64,000 nucleotides of DNA, from positions 124,001 through 188,000 of the forward strand of contig CAVXCD010000002.1 of the NCBI GenBank assembly GCA_963760225.1. The letters are read 5' to 3'. Made by a program: the position numbers and the translations under genes. The notes under the pieces are model-generated. The model worked only from the letters and a program-made list of their open reading frames with translations. It was not told the origin of the DNA and searched no databases. Below are positions 17,662 to 26,503 of the stretch, piece after piece. Within the stretch, counting starts at the first letter, position 1, and each line of letters starts with the position of its first letter. The DNA comes from 13-2-20CM-66-19 sp963760225. Lineage in GTDB: Bacteria > Pseudomonadota > Gammaproteobacteria > Steroidobacterales > Steroidobacteraceae.

Positions 17662-18834
17662 ATGCGACGAAGGCACTGGAGGATCGCGCACGGCCATGCT
17701 CTACTTCAGAACGTGCCTCGTCACGCCCAAGCGCTGATGTGCGGCTGCCTGCTGGGGCTCATTATGTCTGCCCCGCTCGGGGCCGATACGAGCCTGCGGA
17801 TCGGTGTCCTCGACCTGCATGCCCAGTCCGCTCAAGCCGCGCCCCCCGACGCATCCCCCGCAGCGGCATCCCCCGCAGCGGCATCCCCCGCAGCGGCCTC
17901 CCCGGCACCGGCATCGCCCGCGCCGGTGCAAACGCAGTCGCCGGCGTCCACCCCGCAGAACCTGCCGAGCCCCGCCGCCGCGCTCGAAGAGGTCATTGTG
18001 CAGACCACCGAGCCGCGCTTCGTCTCCCCGACGCGGCGTGATCGTATTGGCCGCATCTGGGCGCCGGTGCTGATCGACGGCAAGGGCCCCTACCGCCTGG
18101 TGCTCGATACGGGCGCGACGCGCTCGGCGATCGCCGCACGCGCCGCGCTCAGCCTCGGCATCCCGTCCTCGGCGACCACGGTCGTGACCGGCTTCACCGG
18201 TTCGGCGACCGTCCCCACCATCAAGGTGGGCCGTATGGAGGTGGGCGACCTGCTGTTCGGGCCCGCAGAGCTCCCAGTGCTCGCGGACGTGTTCGGCGGC
18301 GCACAGGGCGTGCTCGGCATCGAGGGGCTTGCGGGCAAGCGCATCTACGCCGACTTCACCCGCGACCGGCTCGAGATCACCTACTCGCACGGTGAGCGCG
18401 CACGGCGCGACTTCAGCGTCGTGCCGCTGCGCATCGTCAACGGGCTGCTGATCGCGGACGTACGCGTGCGCGGGGTGCGTGCCCAGGCCATCATCGACAC
18501 CGGCGCGCAGGGCACGGTGGGCAACCTGGCGCTGCGCGATGCGCTCAACCGCCATCCGAGCAACGTCACGCACGAGGAGATCATCGGCGTCACGCTCGAC
18601 GTGCAGCAGGGCGACAACATCCCCGCCGGCGACATCGACTTCGGGCACATGGTCATCAGGGGGGCACACATCACCTTCGGCGACATGTACCTGTTCCAGC
18701 ACTGGAAGCTGATCAATGAGCCGGCGCTGACGCTCGGCATGGACCTGCTCGGCTCCTTCGACGTGCTCATCATCGACTACAGCCGGCACGAACTGCAGAT
18801 CCGTACGCGCGAGGCGCAGGCCAATCCCTGGTGA
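17662..18834 (+). CDS. Secreted retropepsin-like aspartic protease with two DTG motifs
   Basis: A 390-residue protein with a hydrophobic export segment (about 26-41), a low-complexity Ala-Ser-Pro linker (about 60-108) and two aspartic-protease lobes. The first active-site motif is VLDTGATRSA (Asp149) and the second is IIDTGAQGTV (Asp279). Viral retropepsins have one such motif per chain and dimerise; here both are in one chain. A periplasmic proteolytic role is inferred. The start at 17662 is uncertain; an ATG at 17737 would place the signal peptide right at the N-terminus. Confidence 0.78.
   Translation: MRRRHWRIAHGHALLQNVPRHAQALMCGCLLGLIMSAPLGADTSLRIGVLDLHAQSAQAAPPDASPAAASPAAASPAAASPAPASPAPVQTQSPASTPQNLPSPAAALEEVIVQTTEPRFVSPTRRDRIGRIWAPVLIDGKGPYRLVLDTGATRSAIAARAALSLGIPSSATTVVTGFTGSATVPTIKVGRMEVGDLLFGPAELPVLADVFGGAQGVLGIEGLAGKRIYADFTRDRLEITYSHGERARRDFSVVPLRIVNGLLIADVRVRGVRAQAIIDTGAQGTVGNLALRDALNRHPSNVTHEEIIGVTLDVQQGDNIPAGDIDFGHMVIRGAHITFGDMYLFQHWKLINEPALTLGMDLLGSFDVLIIDYSRHELQIRTREAQANPW
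17851..17925 (+). repeat. 15-bp in-frame tandem repeat
   Basis: Three perfect copies of GCATCCCCCGCAGCG (17851-17895) followed by two degenerate copies encode an Ala-Ser-Pro-Ala-Ala type linker in the aspartic protease. Copy number may vary between strains by slippage. Confidence 0.9.
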
Positions 18835-18853
18835 GCGGCGCCCGCGCGTAGGC

Positions 18854-19345
18854 TCAGGATGCCCCGCGTGCCGGCTGCCCCATGCGCAGGAACCGCCGCC
18901 GCTCGTTCCACTGGTGCCGTGCGTGCAGCCGCTCGGAGAGATTGCTGGCTTCGGGCGGCAGCGCCTGCAGCGCGCGCAGCGCCGCGGCGTGCGCCATGGC
19001 CACCGCCGGGTCGGTCTGCAGCAGCGCGCGGTAGTGCTCGAGAAAGGCCTGCTCGGCGGCGGCGCCCCCGCCGGTCAGCAGCTCGCGCGCGTGCGCGCCG
19101 ATGGCTGCGCTCTCGCTCGCCGGCAGGTCGCGCACGTGCGCCAGGGCGTGGTCCAGGTCGGCGATCAGCCGGTACAGCGGCTGCAGCCAGGCCCATTCAG
19201 GGCTGGTGGTGATCTGTTGCAGCCGCTCCAGCGGCGAGGCGGGTGGCGCGAAATGTCGCTCCGCCTCGAGCAGCGCGCCAAGCACGCCCTGCAGCGCGGT
19301 GCTGCTGTCGCGCAGAGCATCAAGCCAGGGGCGTTCCGAGGACAT
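18854..19345 (-). CDS. Conserved hypothetical, helical cytoplasmic protein
   Basis: A 163-residue protein without a signal peptide or membrane segment, rich in Ala, Leu, Glu and Arg and predicted to be all-helical. It contains PEWAWLQPLYRLIADLDH and ends in an NERRRFLRMGQPARG segment. I do not recognise a characterised family. The ATG at 19345 was chosen; longer in-frame starts overlap the HAD gene, which lies 11 bases upstream on the same strand, so the two may be co-transcribed. Confidence 0.65.
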   Translation of the reverse strand: MSSERPWLDALRDSSTALQGVLGALLEAERHFAPPASPLERLQQITTSPEWAWLQPLYRLIADLDHALAHVRDLPASESAAIGAHARELLTGGGAAAEQAFLEHYRALLQTDPAVAMAHAAALRALQALPPEASNLSERLHARHQWNERRRFLRMGQPARGAS

Positions 19346-19356
19346 TTCCTGCAATT

Positions 19357-20037
19357 CTAGCCCAATCCCGCCGCGCGGCCGGCATGCGGCAGCGGCCCCG
19401 AAGCCAGCTCGCCGATCTGCTCGAGCGTTGCGTCCGCTGCCGGCCAGCGGGCCAGCTCGCGCGAATCGAGCGCGTAGTGGCCCTGGCGCACGAACACGGT
19501 GGTGAGCCTCTCGCCCCAGCTGTGCTTCATGGCCGTGAGAATGCGCAGCTTGTCGTCGAACATGACGTAGTGCCCGGCGGGGTAGCGGCGCTCGACCTCG
19601 GCGAGCATTTGCTCCTTGTGCAGGTAGATCAGCACCCGCCCCTGCACCGCATCCCACAGTCCGGCACGCTGCACCTTGCGCGGCTGGAACACCACGTCGC
19701 CGTCGGAGAGGATGACCGTCGGACCCTCCCGGCCGCAGCGGGCGAGCGCCGCCAGCGCGTGCCGATACAGGCGCCGCCGGAACGGGTAGTCGAGCAGGAA
19801 CAGCGAGACGCGCAGCAGCTGCATGTCGTCCTGGTGCTCGAGACGGTAGCGCTGCAGCGCGCCCAGGTAGTCCGCATAGCCGAGCTCGCCGCGCAGCTCC
19901 TCGAAGATCTGCCAGTAGCGATCGCGGCTCTCCGCGCCCACCTCACGCTGCAGGTGGGCGGAGAGCTCGCGCTGCACCGTATCGTTGTCGAGCAGCGTGT
20001 TGTCGACGTCGAACAGGAACACGACCGGCGGGCTCAT
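19357..20037 (-). CDS. HAD-superfamily hydrolase
   Basis: A 226-residue haloacid dehalogenase-like hydrolase. Motif I is FLFDVDNTLLDND (nucleophile and general acid Asp), motif II is ILSDGD, and motif IV is VMFDDK. The insert between motifs I and II is helical, as in small-molecule phosphatases. The substrate cannot be predicted. The ATG at 20037 places motif I near the N-terminus, as usual. It is followed closely by the hypothetical gene ending at 18854. Confidence 0.82.
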   Translation of the reverse strand: MSPPVVFLFDVDNTLLDNDTVQRELSAHLQREVGAESRDRYWQIFEELRGELGYADYLGALQRYRLEHQDDMQLLRVSLFLLDYPFRRRLYRHALAALARCGREGPTVILSDGDVVFQPRKVQRAGLWDAVQGRVLIYLHKEQMLAEVERRYPAGHYVMFDDKLRILTAMKHSWGERLTTVFVRQGHYALDSRELARWPAADATLEQIGELASGPLPHAGRAAGLG

Positions 20038-20062
20038 GCCGGTGAGTGTACGCAAACGAAGA

Positions 20063-20088
20063 GGCCGCGGGGCTCACGCCCCGCGGCC
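20063..20088 (-). terminator. Intrinsic terminator-like hairpin after the Gly/His-rich gene
   Basis: A perfect 10-bp stem (GGCCGCGGGG at 20063-20072 with CCCCGCGGCC at 20079-20088) with a 6-base loop lies 27 bases after the stop of the gene ending at 20116. On the minus strand it is followed by TCTTCGTTTG, a weak U-rich tail. Confidence 0.6.
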
Positions 20089-20115
20089 AGCATCGTATCG
20101 TCGGTGTGGCGCGCT

Positions 20116-21009
20116 CTAGCGCGCGCTGTAACCGCGTGCGTCGAGGCAGGCGGTCATGGCGCGGCGGTAGTCGGCCAGGTTGCCGCCGCTCTGCGCGCTC
20201 GGCCGCGTCGGGTCGAAGCCCGTCTGGCTTACCGCCCAGCTGTGGCACTCGTAGCGGTCGTTCTGCGTCTGCGCTTCGCTCTGGCCGTTGCGCGGATAGA
20301 GGAAGACGTCCGCACCGCTGCCGCCGGGCGCCGCAGGAGCCGGCGCGGCGTTGGCGGGCGGCGGGGCTGCCTGCGCATACTGGTCCGCCTGCGCATACTG
20401 ATCAGCGCTGTCGGCATTCACGTCGGCGTTCTGCCCGGCTGCCGGCGGCGGATCGGTCACGACGTAACCGTTATCTCCCGCGTCCCAGGTGTAATAGAGA
20501 TTGTTCGAGTAATAGTACGGAACCCCACCCCACCAGAACGTGGCGTAGCCGAGCGGCAGCACCGGCAGGAACCAGGCGTAGCCGGGGTTGAACCACACGT
20601 GCGGCCAGAACACCCCGTTCCAGTAGCCACCGCCCCAGTAGTGTCCGCCGTGCCAGTAGGCATTGCCGCGCGCCCAGCCGGCGCCGGCATGGTAGCCGCC
20701 CGCAAACCCGGCGTGCGGCGCCGCGTAGTGTGCCCCGGCGAAGCCGCCGTGCGGGGCTGCGGCGTAGTGCGCGCCGCCGGCAAAATGCGGCGCCGCGTAG
20801 TGCGCGCCCGAGAAATGCGCGCCGCTGCTCACGTGCGCGCCACCGCTGAAGTGGGCGCCGCCGCTGAAGTGGGCGCCTCCGCCACTGCTATGCCCGCCGC
20901 CGCCGACGCTGTGCTGGGCATAGGTGAGCGCCGGCGCAGCCGCTAGCGCAGTCGCCAGCACCACCGCTGCAGCGGTCCGTACGACACCACGCACTCTCAC
21001 TCCGTTCAC
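20116..21009 (-). CDS. Secreted Gly/His/Ala-rich repeat protein
   Basis: A 297-residue exported protein: a signal peptide ending about residue 31, then a low-complexity zone (about 33-115) of repeats of the form GGAHFSGGAHFS and AGAHYAAPH, a Trp/Tyr-rich hydrophobic zone (HGGHYWGGGYWNG), a Pro-rich linker with DQYAQA twice, and a conserved C-terminal block YECHSWAVSQTGFDPT. That block recurs in DUF6515-like or glycine-zipper envelope proteins. The many histidines could bind metal. Function unknown; envelope location inferred. Confidence 0.75.
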   Translation of the reverse strand: MNGVRVRGVVRTAAAVVLATALAAAPALTYAQHSVGGGGHSSGGGAHFSGGAHFSGGAHVSSGAHFSGAHYAAPHFAGGAHYAAAPHGGFAGAHYAAPHAGFAGGYHAGAGWARGNAYWHGGHYWGGGYWNGVFWPHVWFNPGYAWFLPVLPLGYATFWWGGVPYYYSNNLYYTWDAGDNGYVVTDPPPAAGQNADVNADSADQYAQADQYAQAAPPPANAAPAPAAPGGSGADVFLYPRNGQSEAQTQNDRYECHSWAVSQTGFDPTRPSAQSGGNLADYRRAMTACLDARGYSAR

Positions 21010-21241
21010 AGATCACCTCGGGCCTCTCGGGCCCAATGATTAGACGCCTCGCGGGCGCCGTCGTTCAAGCTCTTACAACACAGAACGCGCCGACGCTGCC
21101 CGGCGTTGACGTGTCATAACTCATGGGGCTGCTTCACATTTCTTCACGCAGGCCGTGCCGGCAGGCCCGCCACGTGCATTCACCTGCCGTTCAGCCCGGC
21201 GCGGGCGTCCGTTCCCGCGGCGCTGGGCGCGCCCGCCGTCG

Positions 21242-22222
21242 CTACAGAACCATATTGAGGGCGACCGCCGGCGTCAGGCTCGCCGTGGTGTTGCGGCCGA
21301 TCTGGATGATCCGCACCCCGAAGAGCGCACCCACGCGGCTGCTGAAGTTGTATTCGACCGCCGGAGCGAAGCCGATCGACCAGGACGATCCGCTGGAGCT
21401 TGAAAAGGGGCTGGCGCCCGCAGCGCTACCCGCCGCGGGCATGCCGCCCGACACGCTGCCGCTAACCGCGGTGCTGGCGTTGCGCTGGTACACCACGTCG
21501 AGCGCCAGCACCCAGTTGCGCGTCAGGCTGTATTCCGCCGCGGCGTCCGCGGTGAATCCATTTCCCGGCCAGGCGCGTCCGGCGAAGCCCTGGCCCGTGC
21601 CGTAGACGCTCAGGTCATGCACATCCACCGAGGAGGAGATGTCGTAGGTGAGGTCGAGCCGCGCGCGCAGGATGCGTCCGTTCGGCAGCCAGAAATAATC
21701 CTGCGAGTACAACGCGAACCCCGTGGTGTAGGCGCCGGCGCCGAAGCCGTCGCTGGCGCGCGCCAGACGATCGTAGCGCCCGATCGGCACGGTTTCCTGC
21801 AGCACCGCGGCGATGGCGGGGACACTGCTGCCGTCCTGGTATTGCGTAAGGCCGTAGCCGGCCTGCAGCGTCAGGTCGCCGACACCGATGCCCGAGCTGT
21901 TGGCGGCGCCCGCCGGCTCGTTGTACATGAAGCGCGGGATGAGACCTGCCGTGACGCGGTCGGTGAGGCCGTAGAGTATGTAGGTGAGCGAGCCCAGGTC
22001 GTGCTCGTAGGGGCCGCTGTGGCGCTCACCGCCGCTGTCGAAGTGAGCGTTGCTGATGTCGTCGAACAAGTAGGGCTCGAGCAGCATGTGTCCCGCCGGC
22101 AGGGTCGCCGCCGAGGCCGCCAGCATCGGTCCGGTCCACCAGGCATCCTCGCGCGCCTCCTCCTGCGCGCCAGCGCCGGCGCTTGCCAGCACGAGCACCC
22201 CTGCCAGCCAGATTCTTCTCAT
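21242..22222 (-). CDS. Outer-membrane beta-barrel protein (phenol MetA-pathway/transporter-like)
   Basis: A 326-residue protein with a signal peptide (RIWLAGVLVLASAGAGAQ) and an amphipathic, aromatic-rich body of alternating strands ending in a hydrophobic last strand. Features such as TLPAGHMLLEPYLF, YGLTDRVTAGLIP and GIGVGDLTLQAGYGL resemble the putative outer-membrane 'MetA-pathway of phenol degradation' family (PF13557-like). Hydrophobic-solute transport is the usual guess for that family. The ATG at 22222 was chosen over a longer form, which lacks a signal peptide at its start. Confidence 0.72.
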   Translation of the reverse strand: MRRIWLAGVLVLASAGAGAQEEAREDAWWTGPMLAASAATLPAGHMLLEPYLFDDISNAHFDSGGERHSGPYEHDLGSLTYILYGLTDRVTAGLIPRFMYNEPAGAANSSGIGVGDLTLQAGYGLTQYQDGSSVPAIAAVLQETVPIGRYDRLARASDGFGAGAYTTGFALYSQDYFWLPNGRILRARLDLTYDISSSVDVHDLSVYGTGQGFAGRAWPGNGFTADAAAEYSLTRNWVLALDVVYQRNASTAVSGSVSGGMPAAGSAAGASPFSSSSGSSWSIGFAPAVEYNFSSRVGALFGVRIIQIGRNTTASLTPAVALNMVL

Positions 22223-22520
22223 GTTGCCCACGTGTGCGTCGTTGCCCGGCGGCGATGATCGGTGCAGTGGCGGCGGCGGCGCTCGCCATTTCCGGACCTG
22301 TCGCTGCGCGAACGTCCGCGACCATACGCACCCGCGCCGCGCCCAGCCGCGCACCGCGTGGCCCGATGCCAAACGTGACGCCGGTCACACTCCACAGGCG
22401 GTTAACTTTCCGTCACAAAGGTCAGCAGTTCGCAAGCTGCGACGTTGTTAACGCATGTAAGCCGGGGGTTCCGGCTCAATAGCGATCCGTTCGCGAAGCA
22501 TTTTTATAGGAGGAGTCCAC
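22223..22520. other. Divergent intergenic region
   Basis: About 300 bases without a gene, between the outer-membrane protein gene (minus) and the small exported protein gene (plus). It contains a short hairpin, AGCCGG-GGGTT-CCGGCT (22460-22476), in the probable leader of the plus-strand gene. No clear -35/-10 pair was found. Confidence 0.4.
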
Positions 22521-22862
22521 ATGTTCAAGTCCGTTCGCACCGCGCTCACCGTCGCTGCCGCGACCCTGGCGCTCTCAGGAGTTGCCACCAGCGCGCTGGC
22601 CGACGACACGCAGTGGCAGAAGGATCATCCGCGCCGCACCGAGGTGAACAACCGCCTGGCCAACCAGAACCAGCGCATCAAGACCGAGCGCAAGGACGGC
22701 CAGATCAACAAGGCGCAGGCCACGCAGCTGCACAGCGAGGATCACGCCATCCGCCAGGAAGAGCGCACCATGGCCAGCACCAACGGCGGCCACATCACCA
22801 AGTCGGAGCAGAAGTCGCTGAACCAGCAGGAGAACCAGGTCAGCCAGCAGATCGGCAAGTAG
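22521..22862 (+). CDS. Small exported, highly charged protein
   Basis: A 113-residue protein with a clean signal peptide (cleavage near ALA-DDTQWQ, residue 27). The mature part is hydrophilic and helical with heptad-like spacing (NRLANQNQRIKTERKDG, then SEQKSLNQQENQVSQQ), suggesting a periplasmic helical or coiled-coil protein. The ATG is preceded by an excellent ribosome-binding site (AGGAGGAG at 22508-22515), and a strong terminator follows, so it is probably an abundant single-gene transcript. I recognise it only as a conserved proteobacterial hypothetical. Confidence 0.85.
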   Translation: MFKSVRTALTVAAATLALSGVATSALADDTQWQKDHPRRTEVNNRLANQNQRIKTERKDGQINKAQATQLHSEDHAIRQEERTMASTNGGHITKSEQKSLNQQENQVSQQIGK

Positions 22863-22886
22863 TTTTCGTAGCTGACACCGACCAAG

Positions 22887-22919
22887 GCGGGAGCGCAGCG
22901 CCTGCGCTCCCGCTTTTTT
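22887..22919 (+). terminator. Rho-independent terminator
   Basis: A perfect 12-bp stem, GCGGGAGCGCAG (22887-22898) with CTGCGCTCCCGC (22902-22913), a 3-base loop and six Ts (22914-22919). It ends the small exported protein transcript and may also stop the convergent yhhQ transcript. Confidence 0.93.
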
Positions 22920-22964
22920 CTTCGCGCGCCCGCGGCCCACCGTTCTGCAAGTGCTGCAAGCGCT

Positions 22965-23657
22965 TCACGCCCGCAGCGAAAACGGCGTGAAGTCCGTGGC
23001 GCGATCGTAGTAATCCTCCTGCTCGGCGCGCTTCAGGAAGCCGACCATCCAGTAGGTCAGGGGCGTCGCGAGTACTTCCCAGGCGGACTTCAGCACGTAC
23101 TGCGTCGTGGTCACGGTAAGCAGCTCCGCGGTGGGCCACAGGCCGCCGAAGGCGATCGTGTAGAACAGGCCCGAGTCGACCAGCTCGCCGCACAGCGTGG
23201 AGCCGATGGTGCGCGTCCACAGCCAGCGGCCGCGCGTCCAGACCTTCATCTTCGCCAGCACGTAGCTGTTGACGAACGAGCCGCACCAGAAGGCCACCAT
23301 CGAGCCGCAGGCGATGCGCGGGGTGTTGCCGAACATCTCCTCGACCGCCGCCTGGCGCGTGCGCCAGAAGTCCGCCGGCGGCAGGTGCACGATGACGAAC
23401 GCCATCAGCGAGGCGAAGGCGAGCGCGGCAAAACCGCTCCACACGACGCGCCGGTCGCGCGCGTAGCCGTAGACCTCGGTGAGGACATCGCCGAAGAAAT
23501 ACGAGATCGGGAAGAACAGCACCCCCGCCATGAAGGTCACCGCCCCGAACAGCGGCACGTGCACGGTGGCGACCTTGGCGGCGCCGATGAGGTTGGCACA
23601 CAGCACCACGCACACGTAGGCGCCGAGTATCAGGTCGTAGTAGCGGTAGTTCTTCAC
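22965..23657 (-). CDS. yhhQ: Queuosine precursor transporter
   Basis: A 230-residue integral membrane protein of the YhhQ/QPTR family (vitamin-transport-like fold) with about six hydrophobic segments. Landmarks are ISYFFGDVLTEVYGYARDRR near residue 65 and SGLFYTIAFGG. The family imports queuosine precursors (preQ0/preQ1) for tRNA modification. The GTG at 23657 (VKNYRYYDL) gives the usual N-terminus; the longer in-frame form reads into non-homologous sequence. No preQ1 riboswitch was seen in the short upstream gap. Confidence 0.88.
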   Translation of the reverse strand: MKNYRYYDLILGAYVCVVLCANLIGAAKVATVHVPLFGAVTFMAGVLFFPISYFFGDVLTEVYGYARDRRVVWSGFAALAFASLMAFVIVHLPPADFWRTRQAAVEEMFGNTPRIACGSMVAFWCGSFVNSYVLAKMKVWTRGRWLWTRTIGSTLCGELVDSGLFYTIAFGGLWPTAELLTVTTTQYVLKSAWEVLATPLTYWMVGFLKRAEQEDYYDRATDFTPFSLRA

Positions 23658-23710
23658 GCGTTTTCCGCAGCGGATCGTAGCAAGCCGCGGCTCGGTGTGG
23701 GGGCGCTCTT

Positions 23711-25030
23711 CTAAGGCGCGAGCGCCGGCAACACCGTACCGGCAGCCTCGCCGAAACCGATGCGCGCGAAGCCGGCGCGCTCGCACCAGCCGCGCAGGAT
23801 CACCCGATCGCCGTCCTCGAGAAAGGTGCGTGCCTCGCCGCCGGCGAGCGCCACCGGCTGCCGGCCGCCCGAGCTCAGCTCGAGCAGCGAGCCGGCCTCA
23901 TCCGCCTGCGGACCCGATTGCGTGCCGCTGCCGAACAGATCCCCGGGGCGCAGATTGCAGCCATTGACCGTGTGGTGCGCCAGCATGTGCGCCACGGTCC
24001 ACCACGCGTCGCGGAACGTGGCGTGCGACAGGCGCTGCGGCGGCGAGCCGGCGGCGCGCATGCGCGCGCTTTGCAGCCAGGCCTCGAGCCGGATGTCGAG
24101 CGCGCCCGCGGCGCGGGTGTGCGGATCGTCGAGGTAAGCGAGTGGCGCCGGTTCCGCGGCGGGCCGCAGCCACGGCGCGCGAAACGGCGCCAGCGCTTCG
24201 AGCGTGACCACCCAGGGAGAAATCGTGGTGGCGAAGTTCTTGCCGAGGAACGGTCCGAGCGGCTGGTACTCGAACGCCTGCACGTCGCGCGCCGACCAGT
24301 CATTGAGCAGGCACAGTCCGAACACGTGCCGCTCGGCCTCTGCCAGGGGCACGCGCTCACCGGGCGCATTGCCGCGGCCGACGAACACGCCGACTTCGAG
24401 CTCGTAGTCGAGGCGCCGCGTGGCGATGAGCTCCGGCCGAGTCGCGCCCGGCGCCATCACCTGTCCGTGCGGACGCCGGATCGGCTGGTCCGACACGTCC
24501 ACCGAGGAGGCGCGCCCGTGGTAGGCGATCGGCACCCACTGGTAGTTGGGCAGCAGCGGATTGTCCGGCCGGAACAGCCGCCCGACGGCAGTGGCGTGAT
24601 GGATCGAGGCGTAGAAGTCGGTGAAATCTCCGATGCGCGCGGCGCTGCGGTATACGGCAGCGGCCTGCGGCACGAGCAGGGGCTGCAGCCGCGCGGCGAG
24701 CGGCGCCCCGCTGCGCAACAGTCCCGATAGTGCCGCGCGCAGCGCGCCGCTCGCTTCGGGACCTGCGCCCATGAACTCATTGAGCGTCGGCTGCGCGCAC
24801 AACGCCAGCGCCTCGGCCGCCGCTCCCGTGAGCACGCCGAGCTCGTGCAGCGCGCCGAGGTCGAGCACCTGATCGCCGATCGCCACGCCGCCGCGGAAGC
24901 TCTCGGTGCTGCCCGCGCGGCGGAACACGGCGAACGGCAGGTTCTGCAGCGGGAAGTCCGTCCCGGGTGCCGCGGCGGAGCCGACCCAGCTCAGCAGCGC
25001 CGGGTCGTGGGTCGCGTTGAGCGCGCTCAT
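23711..25030 (-). CDS. fahA: Fumarylacetoacetase
   Basis: A 439-residue enzyme that hydrolyses fumarylacetoacetate to fumarate and acetoacetate, the last step of tyrosine/homogentisate breakdown. Landmarks are FTDFYASIHHATAVG with the catalytic His, YHGRASSVDVS, LDYELEVGVFVGRGN, LLNDWSARDVQAFEYQPLG and HTVNGCNLRPGDLFGSGT. Its start overlaps the stop of hmgA (ATGA), so the two are coupled. No maleylacetoacetate isomerase gene is in the window; it may lie elsewhere or isomerisation may be glutathione-independent. Confidence 0.95.
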   Translation of the reverse strand: MSALNATHDPALLSWVGSAAAPGTDFPLQNLPFAVFRRAGSTESFRGGVAIGDQVLDLGALHELGVLTGAAAEALALCAQPTLNEFMGAGPEASGALRAALSGLLRSGAPLAARLQPLLVPQAAAVYRSAARIGDFTDFYASIHHATAVGRLFRPDNPLLPNYQWVPIAYHGRASSVDVSDQPIRRPHGQVMAPGATRPELIATRRLDYELEVGVFVGRGNAPGERVPLAEAERHVFGLCLLNDWSARDVQAFEYQPLGPFLGKNFATTISPWVVTLEALAPFRAPWLRPAAEPAPLAYLDDPHTRAAGALDIRLEAWLQSARMRAAGSPPQRLSHATFRDAWWTVAHMLAHHTVNGCNLRPGDLFGSGTQSGPQADEAGSLLELSSGGRQPVALAGGEARTFLEDGDRVILRGWCERAGFARIGFGEAAGTVLPALAP

Positions 25031-26430
25031 CGGCGCGCGCGCCGCCGGCGTCCGCGCGCGCGCGCCGGTGCGCCCCCCGGCGCCGCGCCCGCCGGCGCGG
25101 CCGGGCCGGTGAAGTGCCGGCGCAAATCACGCCACACCTGCCCGTAGTCCCGCTGCAGCAGCGGCGTCTCGAGCGCGAAGCGCGTCGGGCGGATGGGCAG
25201 GCGTGTCTCGAACATAAAGGCCATGGTGTCGGTGAGCGCCACGGGTTGCGAAGTGTCGGCGTGCGTCGCCTTCTCGTAGCTGGCCGCGTCCGGCCCGTGC
25301 CCGCTCATGCAGTTGTGCAGCGAGGCGCCGCCCGGCGCGAACCCCTGCGCCTTGGCGTCGTACACCCCGGCGATCAGCCCCATGAACTCGCTGGCGACAT
25401 TGCGGTGGAACCAGGGCGGCCGGAACGTGTCCTGCGACACCTGCCAGCGCGGCGGAAAGATCACGAAGTCGAGCGCATCGACTCCGGGCGTATCGCTGAC
25501 CGAGTGCAGCACCAGAAAGATGGACGGATCCGGATGATCGAAGCTCACCGAGCCGAGCGTGTTGAAGTGGCGCAGGTCGTAGCGGTAGGGCGCGTGGTTG
25601 CCGTGCCAGGCGACCACGTCGAGCGGCGAGTGATCGATGCGCGCCGTCCACAGCGCTCCGGCGAACTTCGCCACCAGCTCGAAGTCCCCGGCGCGGTCCT
25701 CATACCAGGCCACCGGCGTCTGGAAGTCGCGCGGATTGGCGAGTCCGTTGGCGCCGATCGGTCCGAGATCCGGCAGCTTGAGCGGCGCGCCGAAGTTCTC
25801 GCAGACGTAGCCGCGCGCACTGCCCTCGGACAGCTCGACGCGCAAGCGCAGGCCGCGCGGAATGACCGCGATCTGCTGCGGCGCCACGTCGATGACGCCG
25901 AGCTCGGTGGCGAGGCGCAGCGCACCCTGCTGCGGCACGATCAGCAGCTCGCCGTCGGCATCGTAGAAGAAACGCTCCGCCATCGGGCGGTTGGCCGCGT
26001 ACCAGTGGATGGCGCAGCCGCTGTGGCCGTCCGGGGAGCCGTTGCCCCCGAGCGTGGCGAGTCCGTCGAGAAAATCGGTCGGCGCACGCGGCAGCGGTGG
26101 CGGATTCCAGCGCAGCGGATTGGGGGAACACGCGGTCTCGTCGAAGCGTGCGTTGAGGCGTCCGGCGCCGAGCGGCGCGAAGCTGCCGTGCACGGCTGCC
26201 GGTCGGATGCGGTACAGCCAGCTGCGCCGGTTGGCGTGGCGCGGCGCGGTGAAGGCGGTTCCGGAGAACTGCTCGGTGTACAGCCCGTACGGCGGGTGCT
26301 GCGGGGAGTTGCGCCCGACGGGCAGCGCCCCCGGCAGCGCCTCGGTGGCGAACTGATTACCGAAACCGCTCTGATAGCCGGCCGTGGCGCCGTCGGCGCC
26401 GGCGGCGGCCCCGCCCTCTGCCACACCCAT
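25027..26430 (-). CDS. hmgA: Homogentisate 1,2-dioxygenase
   Basis: A 467-residue Fe(II) ring-cleaving dioxygenase converting homogentisate to maleylacetoacetate. Landmarks are YQSGFGNQFATEALPGALP at the N-terminus, the iron-site region PPWFHRNVASEFMGLIAG and SLHNCMSGHGPDAA. The C-terminus carries an extra Ala/Pro/Arg-rich tail of about 25 residues ending in RGRRRRARR, not seen in most homologues. The ATG at 26430 begins just before the family start. It is transcribed divergently from a marR gene. Confidence 0.95.
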   Translation of the reverse strand: MGVAEGGAAAGADGATAGYQSGFGNQFATEALPGALPVGRNSPQHPPYGLYTEQFSGTAFTAPRHANRRSWLYRIRPAAVHGSFAPLGAGRLNARFDETACSPNPLRWNPPPLPRAPTDFLDGLATLGGNGSPDGHSGCAIHWYAANRPMAERFFYDADGELLIVPQQGALRLATELGVIDVAPQQIAVIPRGLRLRVELSEGSARGYVCENFGAPLKLPDLGPIGANGLANPRDFQTPVAWYEDRAGDFELVAKFAGALWTARIDHSPLDVVAWHGNHAPYRYDLRHFNTLGSVSFDHPDPSIFLVLHSVSDTPGVDALDFVIFPPRWQVSQDTFRPPWFHRNVASEFMGLIAGVYDAKAQGFAPGGASLHNCMSGHGPDAASYEKATHADTSQPVALTDTMAFMFETRLPIRPTRFALETPLLQRDYGQVWRDLRRHFTGPAAPAGAAPGGAPARARGRRRRARR

Positions 26431-26457
26431 CTTTCGCACTCCGCGGCTGCTGCGGCC

Positions 26458-26488
26458 TATAATGTGGGACAACGGTTGCGCCCGCAAC
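26458..26488. promoter_or_regulatory. Back-to-back promoters and operator palindrome between hmgA and marR
   Basis: TATAAT at 26458-26463 is a perfect -10 for the marR side (plus). On the minus strand, TTGCGG (26487-26482), a 17-base spacer and CATTAT (26464-26459) form a good hmgA promoter. The perfect palindrome GTTGCG-CC-CGCAAC (26475-26488) covers the hmgA -35 and the marR start region, so one repressor dimer could control both genes. The plus-strand -35 is weak (TTCGCA at 26433). Confidence 0.65.
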
Positions 26489-26503
26489 TGTCCGGAGAGC
26501 ATC

